From the NCBI RefSeq assembly GCF_001262505.1, contig NZ_KQ410730.1, forward strand, positions 62,001-126,000: DNA of 64,000 bases, read 5' to 3'. The translations under genes and the position numbers were made by a program. Below, piece by piece: positions 37,831-46,488 of the stretch. The number at the start of each line of letters is the position of its first letter. The first letter of the stretch is position 1. This stretch comes from Shinella sp. SUS2. GTDB lineage: Bacteria; Pseudomonadota; Alphaproteobacteria; Rhizobiales; Rhizobiaceae. The notes under the pieces are model-generated. The model was not told the DNA's origin. It did not search any database and saw only the letters and a list, made by a program, of their open reading frames with translations.

Positions 37831-37963
37831 GATGATATTGACCTCGGGCTTCCTGTTGATCACTCTGGCGCTTCGCCGGGACGGCGTCGGATGCGGGCGA
37901 TGATTTCAGAAAGTTGCGCGACTTGCCAGAACGTTTTTTGACACTTTTCGGTGTGCCGGCGTG
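37831..37963. promoter_or_regulatory. Divergent intergenic region between STAS and HATPase genes
   Basis: 133 bp containing the promoters of both arms of the T6SS locus. An ACAC/GTGT hairpin-like element lies around 37941-37954 just upstream of the kinase gene. A TTGACA at 37938-37943 is too close to the predicted start to act as its -35 unless initiation is further downstream. Confidence 0.35.
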
Positions 37964-38992
37964 ATGCGGGAAGGCCCTGTCTCCGATGCCGCGCTGATCG
38001 CGCATCTGCGCGCGTCCCTCTTGCCGCAACGGTTTCCGGTGCGCCGCGAGGCCGAGCTGGAAGGCGGTGCGGGCGATGCGGGCGATGCCGTCTCCTTTTA
38101 CGACCATCATTGGCCGGCGCCGTCGCTGCTCGCCGCCAGCGCCGTGCGGGTAGCGGGTGGCGACATCGCCGCGGCGCTGCGCGCGGCAGGCATCCGGCAG
38201 CTTTTGCGCGCCCTTGTCGCCACCACGACGAGTGCGCAGGAGGCCCTGACGGCCCTGGCGGAGCGGATCGACACGGCCGGCCTCGATATCGGCCTCCTCG
38301 TCCTCGACGTCGTCACCGGCACGGCATCGGGGGCGGCCTGCGGCAAGGCATCGGCGGTTCTCGCCCGGTCTGAGCGGGCCGGTACGGCGGTTCTGCAGGC
38401 TGGCGACATCGCGTGGCTGACGGCCGGCGACGTCGCCGCTCCTCCGGCCGCGGTCGCCACACCGCTGGACGGCATCGCCGCGCTGGTGCACGAGCGGATC
38501 GGCCGAGGCCGCTCCGGCGCGGCCTGTGCGCTGCTCGTCAAGGCACGCGGCCGCCTTGCGCAGGAAGCGGCCTTCTCCCTCGGCAACACCCATGGCGACA
38601 TCCAGGTCGCGGCGGAGAAGGTGCGGCGCTTCCTGGAGACGCACGGCGCCGGCGAGGCCGATGTCACCGGCATCGACGTGGCACTCGACGAGATCCTTAC
38701 CAACGTCGTGAACTACGGCTTCGAGGACGGCGGAGCCCACGAAATCGTCCTCGCCCTGTCGATCGCGTCGAACCTGCTGACGATCGAGGTGCAGGACGAC
38801 GGGCGCCCTTTCGATCCGCTCGGCATTCCCGAGCCCGACCTGGAGGCGGACCTGGAAAGCCGACAGATCGGCGGCCTCGGCATGCATTTCGTGCGCACGC
38901 TGCTTGACAGGGTTTCCTACAGCCGCCGTAATGGCTGGAACGTGTTGAAACTGGAAAAACACCTCGTCGCAGAGGCGGAGAAGGCATCGTGA
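37964..38992 (+). CDS. HATPase anti-sigma kinase with degenerate PP2C-like N-terminus
   Basis: About 342 residues. The C-terminal third is a canonical RsbW-type HATPase: N-box ALDEILTNVVNYGF, G1 DDGRPFDP and G2 QIGGLGMHFV. The N-terminal two thirds resembles a SpoIIE-type core (LDVVTGTASGAACGKASAV, VLQAGDIAWLTAGDV) but lacks the metal-binding GD and GHG motifs, so it is likely a pseudo-phosphatase. The expected role is reversible phosphorylation of the divergently encoded STAS partner. Its stop overlaps the GTG start of the PAAR gene, making it the first gene of the plus-strand T6SS arm. The start could be ATG 37964 or a nearby GTG. Confidence 0.85.
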   Translation: MREGPVSDAALIAHLRASLLPQRFPVRREAELEGGAGDAGDAVSFYDHHWPAPSLLAASAVRVAGGDIAAALRAAGIRQLLRALVATTTSAQEALTALAERIDTAGLDIGLLVLDVVTGTASGAACGKASAVLARSERAGTAVLQAGDIAWLTAGDVAAPPAAVATPLDGIAALVHERIGRGRSGAACALLVKARGRLAQEAAFSLGNTHGDIQVAAEKVRRFLETHGAGEADVTGIDVALDEILTNVVNYGFEDGGAHEIVLALSIASNLLTIEVQDDGRPFDPLGIPEPDLEADLESRQIGGLGMHFVRTLLDRVSYSRRNGWNVLKLEKHLVAEAEKAS

Positions 38993-39369
38993 ACGCGGCA
39001 CGCATGGGAGACATGGTCAAGCAGGATGCGCCGCATTGCCATGCGCCGATCCACCCGGCCGCGCTTGTACCGACGCCGGTGCCCCATCCCGCCCTGCCGC
39101 TTGCCATCATCGGCGGCCTGCCGACCGTGATGATCGGCAACATGCCCGCCGCAAGGATGACGGACATGACGATCCTCTGCTCGCTGCCCAGCTGCGTGCC
39201 CGGTGGACCGGGCATGATCTCCAAGGGCTCCTCCACCGTTCTGATCGGCGGCCTGCCGGCCGCAAGGGTCAACGACCTGACGCTGCACGCCGTCTGCGTC
39301 GCGCCGATCCCCAGTCCCGTCGGAAAGATCCTGCCGCCCGGTTGCCCGACCGTGATGATCGGCGGCTGA
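38989..39369 (+). CDS. PAAR-domain spike-tip protein
   Basis: 126 residues starting with GTG that overlaps the upstream stop (GTGA). Repeated PAAR motifs are visible: GNMPAARMTDMT and GGLPAARVNDLT, plus a final GCPTVMIGG. Cys and His residues that coordinate the tip metal are present. PAAR proteins sharpen VgrG and carry effectors; this one has no enzymatic extension, so effectors would have to bind noncovalently. It is coupled to the regulatory kinase gene, which is unusual. Confidence 0.92.
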   Translation: MNAARMGDMVKQDAPHCHAPIHPAALVPTPVPHPALPLAIIGGLPTVMIGNMPAARMTDMTILCSLPSCVPGGPGMISKGSSTVLIGGLPAARVNDLTLHAVCVAPIPSPVGKILPPGCPTVMIGG

Positions 39370-39370
39370 C

Positions 39371-40450
39371 GTGCGGATTACCCATTTCGAGACGTTGCGG
39401 CCGGTCTGTCCGGTTTGCCGGCTGAACGGGCTGGAAGGCCGGCTGAAGCTCACCACGATCGAGGCCGAGACCGGGGAGGACGTTCAGAGCGGCATCCTCT
39501 CCTGCGCGCTGTGCGGCTCGGAATTCCCCATCCTCGACGGCATGCCGGTCATCGTGCCGGAGGTACGCCGCTTCGTGCAGGACAACCTCTTCTACCTCAT
39601 GGCCCGCACCGACCTGACGCCCGCCGTCGAAAGCCTGCTGGGCGACGCCGCGGGGCCTGGCAGCGGTCTCGAATCGATCCGCCAGCACGTCTCCTCCTAC
39701 GCCTGGGACCATTGGGGAGATCACGATCCCGCCGCCTTCACCCCGGTGCCGGGCGGCGGCGTGCCCGGCGCGGTGTCGCGCAACCTCGCCCAGGCCCTCG
39801 ACATGCTGGACGGGGACCTGCCGGAGGGCCCCGTGCTCGACATCGGCTGCGCGGCCGGCCGCACCGTGACGGACGCGGCGGAGCGGCTCGGCCGCGACGT
39901 GCTCGGCATCGACCTCTCCGTGCCGCTGGCGCGCTGCGGCCGACAGGCGGTGGTCGGCGGCCGCATCGACTACGGCCTGCGCCGCGTCGGCCTCGTGTAT
40001 GACCGGCGGTCCTACGCCCTCCGCCACCGGGCCGAAGGGCGCGGTGACGTGTGGCTCTGCGATGCGCTCGCGCTGCCGTTTTCCGCCGGCACCTTCGCGC
40101 TTGCCATCGGCATGAACGTCGTCGATTGTATGCGCGATCCGCGGGCGGGGCTCATCGAAATCAGCCGCGTGCTTGCCGACCACGGCAGCGCGGTGCTGTC
40201 CGTGCCCTTCGACTGGGCGGGTCAGGTGACGCCGGTGGAAGCCTGGCTGGGCGGCCACTCGCAGCGCTCCGGCCATGCCGGCAGCCCGGAGGCCATTCTG
40301 GACCTCCTCCTGTCCGACGGGCCGCTTGCCGCCGGTACGCTCCGACGCACCAGGGCCCCTGCCGAAGTGCCTTGGCACGTCCGGTTGCACGATCGCTCCT
40401 GCATGTATTATTCCGCTTATCTGGTGGTCGCGCGCAAGACGGTGGGGTAA
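39371..40450 (+). CDS. Class I SAM methyltransferase with N-terminal zinc ribbon
   Basis: 359 residues, starting with GTG one base after the PAAR stop. Residues 12-50 form a zinc ribbon (CPVCRLNG and SCALCGSEFPILDGMPV, Trm112-like). The methyltransferase core starts near residue 155: VLDIGCAAGRTV (motif I), LGIDLS (acidic loop), and later NVVDCMRDP and GSAVLSVPF. The substrate is unknown; zinc-ribbon methyltransferases modify proteins, RNA or polyketides. It lies inside the plus-strand T6SS arm between PAAR and FHA, so a role in modifying a T6SS component or effector is possible. Confidence 0.82.
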   Translation: MRITHFETLRPVCPVCRLNGLEGRLKLTTIEAETGEDVQSGILSCALCGSEFPILDGMPVIVPEVRRFVQDNLFYLMARTDLTPAVESLLGDAAGPGSGLESIRQHVSSYAWDHWGDHDPAAFTPVPGGGVPGAVSRNLAQALDMLDGDLPEGPVLDIGCAAGRTVTDAAERLGRDVLGIDLSVPLARCGRQAVVGGRIDYGLRRVGLVYDRRSYALRHRAEGRGDVWLCDALALPFSAGTFALAIGMNVVDCMRDPRAGLIEISRVLADHGSAVLSVPFDWAGQVTPVEAWLGGHSQRSGHAGSPEAILDLLLSDGPLAAGTLRRTRAPAEVPWHVRLHDRSCMYYSAYLVVARKTVG

Positions 40451-40523
40451 CATCCCCGCGTGCCAGCGATTCCGTGATTCTTTCGGTCAGACGGAAGATT
40501 CGGATCGTCAGCGGGGATGGACA

Positions 40524-41288
40524 ATGCGATTGCGACTCGTACTCAAGGGGCCGGAGCGGCTGATGGCCGGTCTGCGGGAGAAGACCGTCGAGACGGGTGC
40601 CGTCGTCATCGGGCGCTCGGCCGAGGCCGACTGGGTGCTTGCCGATCCCGAACGCATCGTTTCCAAGCGTCATTGCCGCATCGAACGGCAGGCCGGCGGC
40701 TTTCTTCTCACCGACATGTCCACCAACGGCGTCCTGGTCAACGGCGTGCCGCTGGGGCGCGAAGCCTCCCGCATGCTGGTCGACAGGGATGTGCTGACGC
40801 TCGGCGATGCCGTCATCGCGATTGCGATCGAGACGGAAGCGCCGCTCGTCGCGGCCAATGCCGGCCAGGCCGTTCCCTCCGCCGGCGCCGACGATCCCTT
40901 CGCCGAAGGCCCCTTCGGTTTCGACGACCTTGCCGAGCAGGCCGTGGAGTCCGCCATCTTGCCGGATGCGACGCCGGAGAATGCTAGAGACAAGGTTGCG
41001 GTCCTACAGGATTGGTGGATTCCCGATGCGGCAAGCCGGCATGGCGAGCCAAATCCTGTGGATATCTCCGGGGGCATGGGCAATGCCTCGAATGCAAATA
41101 CCAATGCGGCGGGCGAGACGGTAGCCTCGTCCGATGCGGAAGCGAATCTCGTTGCGGCAGCCGTAGGGCTGGATGCGGCGGCGTTCGCGAGGGCTGTTGA
41201 AGCGGCGATGTCGGTCTTGTCTGTGGACGAAAAGCGTAGGTTTGAGGGGCGGTTGCGGGATCTTCTTCGCAAGGAGAAGGCAGGTTGA
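40524..41288 (+). CDS. FHA-domain protein of the T6SS (TagH-like)
   Basis: 254 residues. The FHA domain occupies about residues 24-80: VVIGRSAEADWVLADPERIVSKRHCRI, DMSTNGVLVNGVPL, with the conserved GR, SxxH and NG residues for phospho-Thr binding. The rest is low-complexity, Ala/Asp-rich, and ends with a helical tail. FHA proteins are targets of the T6SS Ser/Thr kinase pathway; the kinase at 54649-55416 is the likely partner. Its stop overlaps the TTG start of tssJ. Confidence 0.9.
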   Translation: MRLRLVLKGPERLMAGLREKTVETGAVVIGRSAEADWVLADPERIVSKRHCRIERQAGGFLLTDMSTNGVLVNGVPLGREASRMLVDRDVLTLGDAVIAIAIETEAPLVAANAGQAVPSAGADDPFAEGPFGFDDLAEQAVESAILPDATPENARDKVAVLQDWWIPDAASRHGEPNPVDISGGMGNASNANTNAAGETVASSDAEANLVAAAVGLDAAAFARAVEAAMSVLSVDEKRRFEGRLRDLLRKEKAG

Positions 41289-41845
41289 CGACTGGACTCT
41301 ATCCGGTGCGGTGGTGGCTGGCCGGGTTGCGCGCGGTGCTCGCGCGCCCTTTCGCCTTCCTGTGCCTGGGTCTGGTGGCCTTTTCCCTCGCCGGCTGTGG
41401 TGCCTTCGGCGCGAAGAAGCCGCCGCCGACGGAGATCGAGATCAAGCCGGCGCCGGTCGATGCCAGCCTCGACGTCATCGCGGTCGCCTCACCCCTCGTC
41501 AATCCGGGGCCGGACGGGCTGCCGCAACCGGTGGTGATGCGGCTCTACCAGCTGAACGGCGAGACGGCATTCGCCAATGCCAGCTTCCGCCAGCTCTGGG
41601 AAGCGGATGCCGAAACGCTGGGGCCCACCATGCTGGGCAAGACGGAACTTTATTTCGCACCCGGTGAGGTGCAGCGGGTCAAGGCGAACCTGATCGAGGG
41701 AACCACGATTATTGCCGTGGTGGTCGGGTTTCGCAATTTCGAGGAGGCCAAGTGGCGGGCCATGGTCGGGCTCCAGGGGGACAAGAAGTTCAAGCTCAAG
41801 GCGGAGCTGAAGACGTTGTCCATCGAACTGGGGCCGCAGGACTGA
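41285..41845 (+). CDS. tssJ: T6SS outer-membrane lipoprotein TssJ
   Basis: 186 residues. The N-terminal signal ends in the lipobox FSLAGC. The body has TssJ features: PVVMRLYQLNGETAFANASFRQLWEAD and AVVVGFRNFEEAKWRAMV. The start is TTG at 41285, with AAGGAG 9 bp upstream, overlapping the FHA stop (TTGA). No ATG lies upstream of the signal peptide in frame. TssJ docks TssM to the outer membrane. Confidence 0.92.
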   Translation: MTTGLYPVRWWLAGLRAVLARPFAFLCLGLVAFSLAGCGAFGAKKPPPTEIEIKPAPVDASLDVIAVASPLVNPGPDGLPQPVVMRLYQLNGETAFANASFRQLWEADAETLGPTMLGKTELYFAPGEVQRVKANLIEGTTIIAVVVGFRNFEEAKWRAMVGLQGDKKFKLKAELKTLSIELGPQD

Positions 41846-41919
41846 GCAAGTCGTGGCGTAGCGGCAAGGCCGGTGCGACGCGGGCAGAGCCCGCGCCGCC
41901 GGCGTAAGGAAGGGTGTGG

Positions 41920-43251
41920 ATGTCGTTCGATGACAAGGTGATCTGGTCGGAGGGGATGTTTATCCGTGCCCAGCACTTCCAGCAGGAAGCGCGCCATGTC
42001 GAGCGCCAGCTGAGAGCCCGGACCAAAGCGCTCGTTCCCTATGGCTGGGGCTTGACCGAGCTGCGCCTCAACCGCGAACTCCTGTCGATCGGCCAGTTCG
42101 CCGTCGAGCGCGCGGCCGGCGTGTTTCCCGACGGCACGCCATTCTCCCTGCCCGACGGCGGCGTACGCCTGCCGCCGCTTATGCTCGGCGAGAGCGTCCG
42201 CAACGCCGTGATCTACCTCACCCTGCCGCTGACGGAGCCGGGCGGACGCGAGGTGGCGGACGCCGATGCCGAGCTGACCACGCGCTACACGCTCGCCGAG
42301 GTCGATGTGGCCGATGCCAACAGCTCCGATCTCTCCGCCGCGCCGATCAATGTCGGCAAGCTGCGCCTGCGCTACGGGCTGGAGACGAGCGACCGCAGCG
42401 GCCTCGTCGGCATCGGGCTCGCGCGCATCGTCGAGGTGCGCAGCGACAATTCCGTGGTGCTCGACGAAAGCTACGTGCCGCCGGCGATGGACTGCTCCGT
42501 CTCGCCGATCCTCTCCGGCCTTTTGACGGAAATCGTCGGCCTCACCAACCATCGCGGCGAGGCGATCGCCTCGCGCCTTGCCGGCACCAATGTGGGAACG
42601 GCCGCCGAAATCACCGACCTGATGATGCTGCAGACGATCAACCGCTGGCAGCCCGTCTTCACCCATATGGCCTCGGCGGCCTTCGTGCATCCCGAGCGGC
42701 TGTTCGTGGCGATGATCGGGCTCGCCGGCGAGCTTGCCACCTTCACCGCCGCCGGCCACCGGCCGCGCCCCTTCCCGGTCTACGATCACGAGCGCCTGCA
42801 GCTCTCCTTCGCGCCCGTCGCGGCGGCGGTGCGCCAGGCGCTCAACGCCGTTCTGGAGCGCAGCGCCATCACCATCCCGCTCATCGAGCATCGCTACGGC
42901 ATCCGCGTCGCGGATGTGCCGGACCGCTCGATCTACGGCAAGTATTCCTTCATCCTGGCCGCCAAGGCCGACATGCCGGCCGATGCGCTGGTGCGCCGCC
43001 TCGTCGGCCAGATCAAGATCGGCGCAGCCGAGCAGATCACCGAACTCGTCAATGCGGCGCTTCCGGGCGTCATGCTGCGCGCCCTGCCGGTCGCCCCGCG
43101 CCAGATCCCCTACCACACGGGGAAAGCCTATTTCGAGCTCGACCGCTCCAGCCCCAACTGGAAGCAGATCGCGGCCGGCACCGGGCTTGCCATCCACGTC
43201 GCCGGCGATTTCCCGGCGCTCGAGCTCGACCTTTGGGCCGTGAAGGACTGA
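41920..43251 (+). CDS. tssK: T6SS baseplate protein TssK
   Basis: About 443 residues, standard TssK. Begins MSFDDKVIWSEGMFIRAQHFQQ and contains VYDHERLQLSFAPV and the C-terminal PYHTGKAYFELD region. It links the baseplate to TssL/TssM in the membrane complex. ATG 41920 is preceded by AGGAAGGG; a GTG two codons earlier is less likely. A 74-bp gap separates it from tssJ. Confidence 0.95.
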   Translation: MSFDDKVIWSEGMFIRAQHFQQEARHVERQLRARTKALVPYGWGLTELRLNRELLSIGQFAVERAAGVFPDGTPFSLPDGGVRLPPLMLGESVRNAVIYLTLPLTEPGGREVADADAELTTRYTLAEVDVADANSSDLSAAPINVGKLRLRYGLETSDRSGLVGIGLARIVEVRSDNSVVLDESYVPPAMDCSVSPILSGLLTEIVGLTNHRGEAIASRLAGTNVGTAAEITDLMMLQTINRWQPVFTHMASAAFVHPERLFVAMIGLAGELATFTAAGHRPRPFPVYDHERLQLSFAPVAAAVRQALNAVLERSAITIPLIEHRYGIRVADVPDRSIYGKYSFILAAKADMPADALVRRLVGQIKIGAAEQITELVNAALPGVMLRALPVAPRQIPYHTGKAYFELDRSSPNWKQIAAGTGLAIHVAGDFPALELDLWAVKD

Positions 43252-43261
43252 GGAGGCGGGC

Positions 43262-44704
43262 GTGAACGATCCATTTGCCGATTTCCCGAACGCCGACGAC
43301 ACGATCCGCAGGCCGCTGGGCGGCGTTCAGGCACGCCCGGTGTCCGGCTTCGGCCAGGAGAGCCTGCCGCGCGGCGGTTTTTCCGGCGATGGCGGCTTCT
43401 TCGCCGCCCGTCCCGTCGCTGGCCAGAAGGACGATCTCGATTTCGGGCTGGATGCCCTGCCGGTCGAGCGCGCGCGCCATCGCGGCGACCCCGCCATCGA
43501 AAAGGCCTTCGACCTTGCCGCGGTGAACCCGCTGGTCGGCGCCGCCTCACCGCTGCTCTGGCTTGCCGGCCGGCTCAACGAAAGCGCCGCGCCCGACGAC
43601 ATCGCCGAGTTCCGCCGCCGCGTGCTGGAGGAGATCCGCAATTTCGAGACGGCCGCCATGGCGCGCGACACGCCCGACCGGCTGGTGCGCGTCTCGCGCT
43701 ATGCGCTGTGCGCCGTCATCGACGACATCATCCTCAACACCCGCTGGGGCGCGACGACCGGCTGGGCGAGCCAGAGCCTCGTCTCCATCCTCTACAACGA
43801 GACCTGGGGCGGCGAGCGCTTCTACGACCTGCTCCAGCAGCTCCTGCAGCAGCCCGAGCAGAACATCGACGTGCTGGAGCTGATGGCGATCTGCCTGTCC
43901 ATCGGCTTCAGCGGCAAGTACCGCGTCATGGACGGCGGGCAGGGGCAGTTCGCGCGGCTCAGGCAGGATCTCTACCGCGTCATCCGCCGGGTACGCGGCC
44001 CCTATGAGCGCAATCTCTCCCAGGTCTGGCAAAGTGCCGCCGCGCCGCACCGCGCACCGCGCAGCATGGCCGCGCCCTGGGCGGCGGCGCTCGTGCTGCT
44101 GGCGCTGCTCGCCGTCGTCTGGGCCTTCTCGTCCATCAGCCTGCGCTCCAGCATGGAGGAGACCGCGACGCAGATCAGCGCGCTCGTTCCCGCCATTCCG
44201 CTTCTCGTCGAGCGCGCCGGCATCCCGACCATCCCGGATCCCGTGCCGCCGGTGCGCAAGACGCAGATCGAGCGCCTGTCGGAGGCGCTTGCCGCCGAGA
44301 TCGCCGATGGCCGGATCGAGGTGGCGAGCATCGGCGACAAGGTCGCGATCCGCATGCTGAAGGCCTCCTTCCCCTCCGGCGGCACCGACCTGTCACTGGC
44401 CGAGGAACCGCTGATCACCAAGATCGGCGACGCGCTGGATGGCGAGAGCGGCGCCATCGTCGTCGTCGGCCATACCGACAACGTGCCCGTCGGCGCGGGA
44501 AGCCCGCTCGGCGACAACATGGCGGTTTCGCTCGCCCGGGCGCGCTCGGCGGCGCAGATGCTGCAACGCCATGTCGATGACGCTGCGCGTGTCACCTTCG
44601 AGGGCCGCGGCGCCAACGACCCGATCCTGCCGAACACGACGCGGGAGAACCGCGCGCGCAACCGGCGCGTCGAATTCCAGATCCCGGCGGAAAAGACGCC
44701 ATGA
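43262..44704 (+). CDS. tssL: T6SS inner-membrane protein TssL with C-terminal OmpA domain
   Basis: 480 residues, GTG start with AGGAGG upstream. The DotU/IcmH domain covers about residues 75-255 (HPLVGAASPLLWLAGRL-type beginning, RYALCAVIDDIILNTRWG, GFSGKYRVMDGGQGQ). One transmembrane helix near 270-290 (AAALVLLALLAVVWAFSSI). A periplasmic OmpA-like peptidoglycan-binding domain follows (VVVGHTDNVPVG and FEGRGANDPILPNTTRENRARNRRVEF). Fused OmpA domains replace a separate TagL. Overlaps the TssM-like gene by 4 bp (ATGA). Confidence 0.95.
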   Translation: MNDPFADFPNADDTIRRPLGGVQARPVSGFGQESLPRGGFSGDGGFFAARPVAGQKDDLDFGLDALPVERARHRGDPAIEKAFDLAAVNPLVGAASPLLWLAGRLNESAAPDDIAEFRRRVLEEIRNFETAAMARDTPDRLVRVSRYALCAVIDDIILNTRWGATTGWASQSLVSILYNETWGGERFYDLLQQLLQQPEQNIDVLELMAICLSIGFSGKYRVMDGGQGQFARLRQDLYRVIRRVRGPYERNLSQVWQSAAAPHRAPRSMAAPWAAALVLLALLAVVWAFSSISLRSSMEETATQISALVPAIPLLVERAGIPTIPDPVPPVRKTQIERLSEALAAEIADGRIEVASIGDKVAIRMLKASFPSGGTDLSLAEEPLITKIGDALDGESGAIVVVGHTDNVPVGAGSPLGDNMAVSLARARSAAQMLQRHVDDAARVTFEGRGANDPILPNTTRENRARNRRVEFQIPAEKTP

Positions 44705-46488
44705 GGCCATGGCTGCTCATCACCTGGTTTCTCGGACTTGCGGCGGCGCTTGCCGCAGGCTGGTTTCTGGCCAAGCAGCCGCCCGTCGACAATCCCGACC
44801 TGAAGCTCCTGCTGCCGCTGCTGCCCGTCGTGGTCTGGGCGTTGCTGCCGGTGGTCTTCTCCCGCCTCTTCCTAAAGCGCGGCACGCCCGAGACGCCGGC
44901 GCTGCGCGACCTGCGCCGGCAGGTTTCCGCCTTCCTCGCCGATCGCGGCCTCAAGGGTGCGCGCGGGCGCTACTCGGTGCCGTTCTTCCTCGTCGTCGGC
45001 CCGGCGGGCAGCGGCAAGACCTGCCTGCTCGAAAGCACCGAGATGCGTCTCGGCATGCCGAAGACGATCGGCCCGGCCAACTGGTGGGTCGGCCCGGAGG
45101 CCGTGTTCGTCGAGGCGCAGGTTTCCGAGGATGCCGGCGAACTGTTCCGCCTGCTGCGCGCCGTGCGGCCGAAGCTGCCCGTCAACGGCATCCTCCTCGT
45201 CGTCAGTCCGGCGGATCTTGTCCTGGCCGACCAGATCGAGCAGCGCATGACCGCCGAAACCATCGCCACCTGGTTCCGCCAGGCCGACGAGACGCTCGAC
45301 CAGACGCTTCCGGCCTATGTGCTCCTGTCACGCACCGATCTCGTGCCCGGCTTCCAGGAGATTTTCGAGCGCATCGAGCCGGCCGACCGGGCACAGCCCT
45401 GGGGCTTTGCCCTGGCGCATGACAGAAAAGAGACGAAAACCGTCGAGGCGCTGCACGCGGAGATCGACGCCGGCTTCGGCGACATCGTCGAGACCATGCG
45501 CCGCCGCCATATCGAACTCCTGTCGAAGGAGGCCGATGCGATCCGCTGCGTGCATATCCACGGTTTTTCCGCGCAGATCGCGGCGATCCAGCGCATCGTC
45601 ATGCCTGTTGTCGATGCGATGATGCCGATGGGCAACGGCGCCTGGCGGGGCGTTCTCCTGCGCGGCATCTTCATGACCAGCGCGCGCCAGGAGATGCTGT
45701 CCATCGACGCCCTGCTGCCGGAACTGTCGCGCCGCTTCGCCATGCCCCGCAGCGGCATGCTGCCGCCCGATCTCGGCGGCGACGAGGAACTGAACCACGG
45801 CTATTTCATCAGCGGCGCCGTGAAGAAGGCCATCCTCCCGGAAGCCGGCCTCGTGCTGAAGGAGCGCCAGCGCGCGGCCGCGCCCGCCCTCTACTGGCTG
45901 CCGCTCGCCCTTGCCCTCCTCGTCTGTGCGGCCGGCGGCTACGCCCTGTTCTCGACCTTCGACCACGAGATCGGCCTGCGGCGCCAGGTGCAGGAGGCGA
46001 TCGGCGATGCCGCGCCGCTCACCGGACCCACGCGCCGGGAGGACCTGCCGCGCACGCTTGCCGCGCTGGAGCGGCTCGATGCGGTGAGCCTCGTGCTGGC
46101 CGCGCAGAAGCCCGTGCCGCGCTACGCCTTCTGGCTCGACAAGCGCGGCATGCTGAAGGACGGCCTTGCAGAGGCGAAGCGGGCGCTGCACGTCAATGCG
46201 CTCGCGCCGCAGGTCGCCGCCTGGCTCGAGGCCGACCTCGTCGAAGACGGGAACGACACGGCAGCACTCAATGCGCTGATCGCCCTGGCTGAAACGGCCG
46301 GCGATCCGGCCTCGCCGGCATTGCGCGCATGGCTCGAGAACCGCGCCCCGGCGGTTGCCGGCGGTCATCCCGAAAAATTCGTCGCCGAGGCGCTGGAGGC
46401 GATCCGCCAGGCCGGCGGCCTTGCCGTCGACCGCGCCTATGTCGAGGCCGCACGCCGACGCATCGCCTACCGGGAAAGCCTGACGTGA
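44701..46488 (+). CDS. Short TssM/IcmF paralogue
   Basis: 595 residues: two transmembrane helices near 4-24 and 36-58, a cytosolic IcmF-type ATPase-like domain with Walker A GPAGSGKT (residues 100-107), a third helix near 396-420, then only some 170 residues of periplasmic sequence. Full TssM proteins are about 1100-1200 residues, so the periplasmic half is essentially missing. It overlaps tssL upstream and the full tssM downstream by 4 bp each. Could be a second membrane-complex subunit or an assembly regulator; uncharacterised as far as I know. Confidence 0.85.
   Translation: MRPWLLITWFLGLAAALAAGWFLAKQPPVDNPDLKLLLPLLPVVVWALLPVVFSRLFLKRGTPETPALRDLRRQVSAFLADRGLKGARGRYSVPFFLVVGPAGSGKTCLLESTEMRLGMPKTIGPANWWVGPEAVFVEAQVSEDAGELFRLLRAVRPKLPVNGILLVVSPADLVLADQIEQRMTAETIATWFRQADETLDQTLPAYVLLSRTDLVPGFQEIFERIEPADRAQPWGFALAHDRKETKTVEALHAEIDAGFGDIVETMRRRHIELLSKEADAIRCVHIHGFSAQIAAIQRIVMPVVDAMMPMGNGAWRGVLLRGIFMTSARQEMLSIDALLPELSRRFAMPRSGMLPPDLGGDEELNHGYFISGAVKKAILPEAGLVLKERQRAAAPALYWLPLALALLVCAAGGYALFSTFDHEIGLRRQVQEAIGDAAPLTGPTRREDLPRTLAALERLDAVSLVLAAQKPVPRYAFWLDKRGMLKDGLAEAKRALHVNALAPQVAAWLEADLVEDGNDTAALNALIALAETAGDPASPALRAWLENRAPAVAGGHPEKFVAEALEAIRQAGGLAVDRAYVEAARRRIAYRESLT

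Noticed and set aside
37831..37963. Sigma-54 promoter (TGGCA...GCAA) between the divergent regulatory genes
   Set aside because: The GG and GC dinucleotides are 8 instead of 10 bp apart, so the -24/-12 spacing is wrong.
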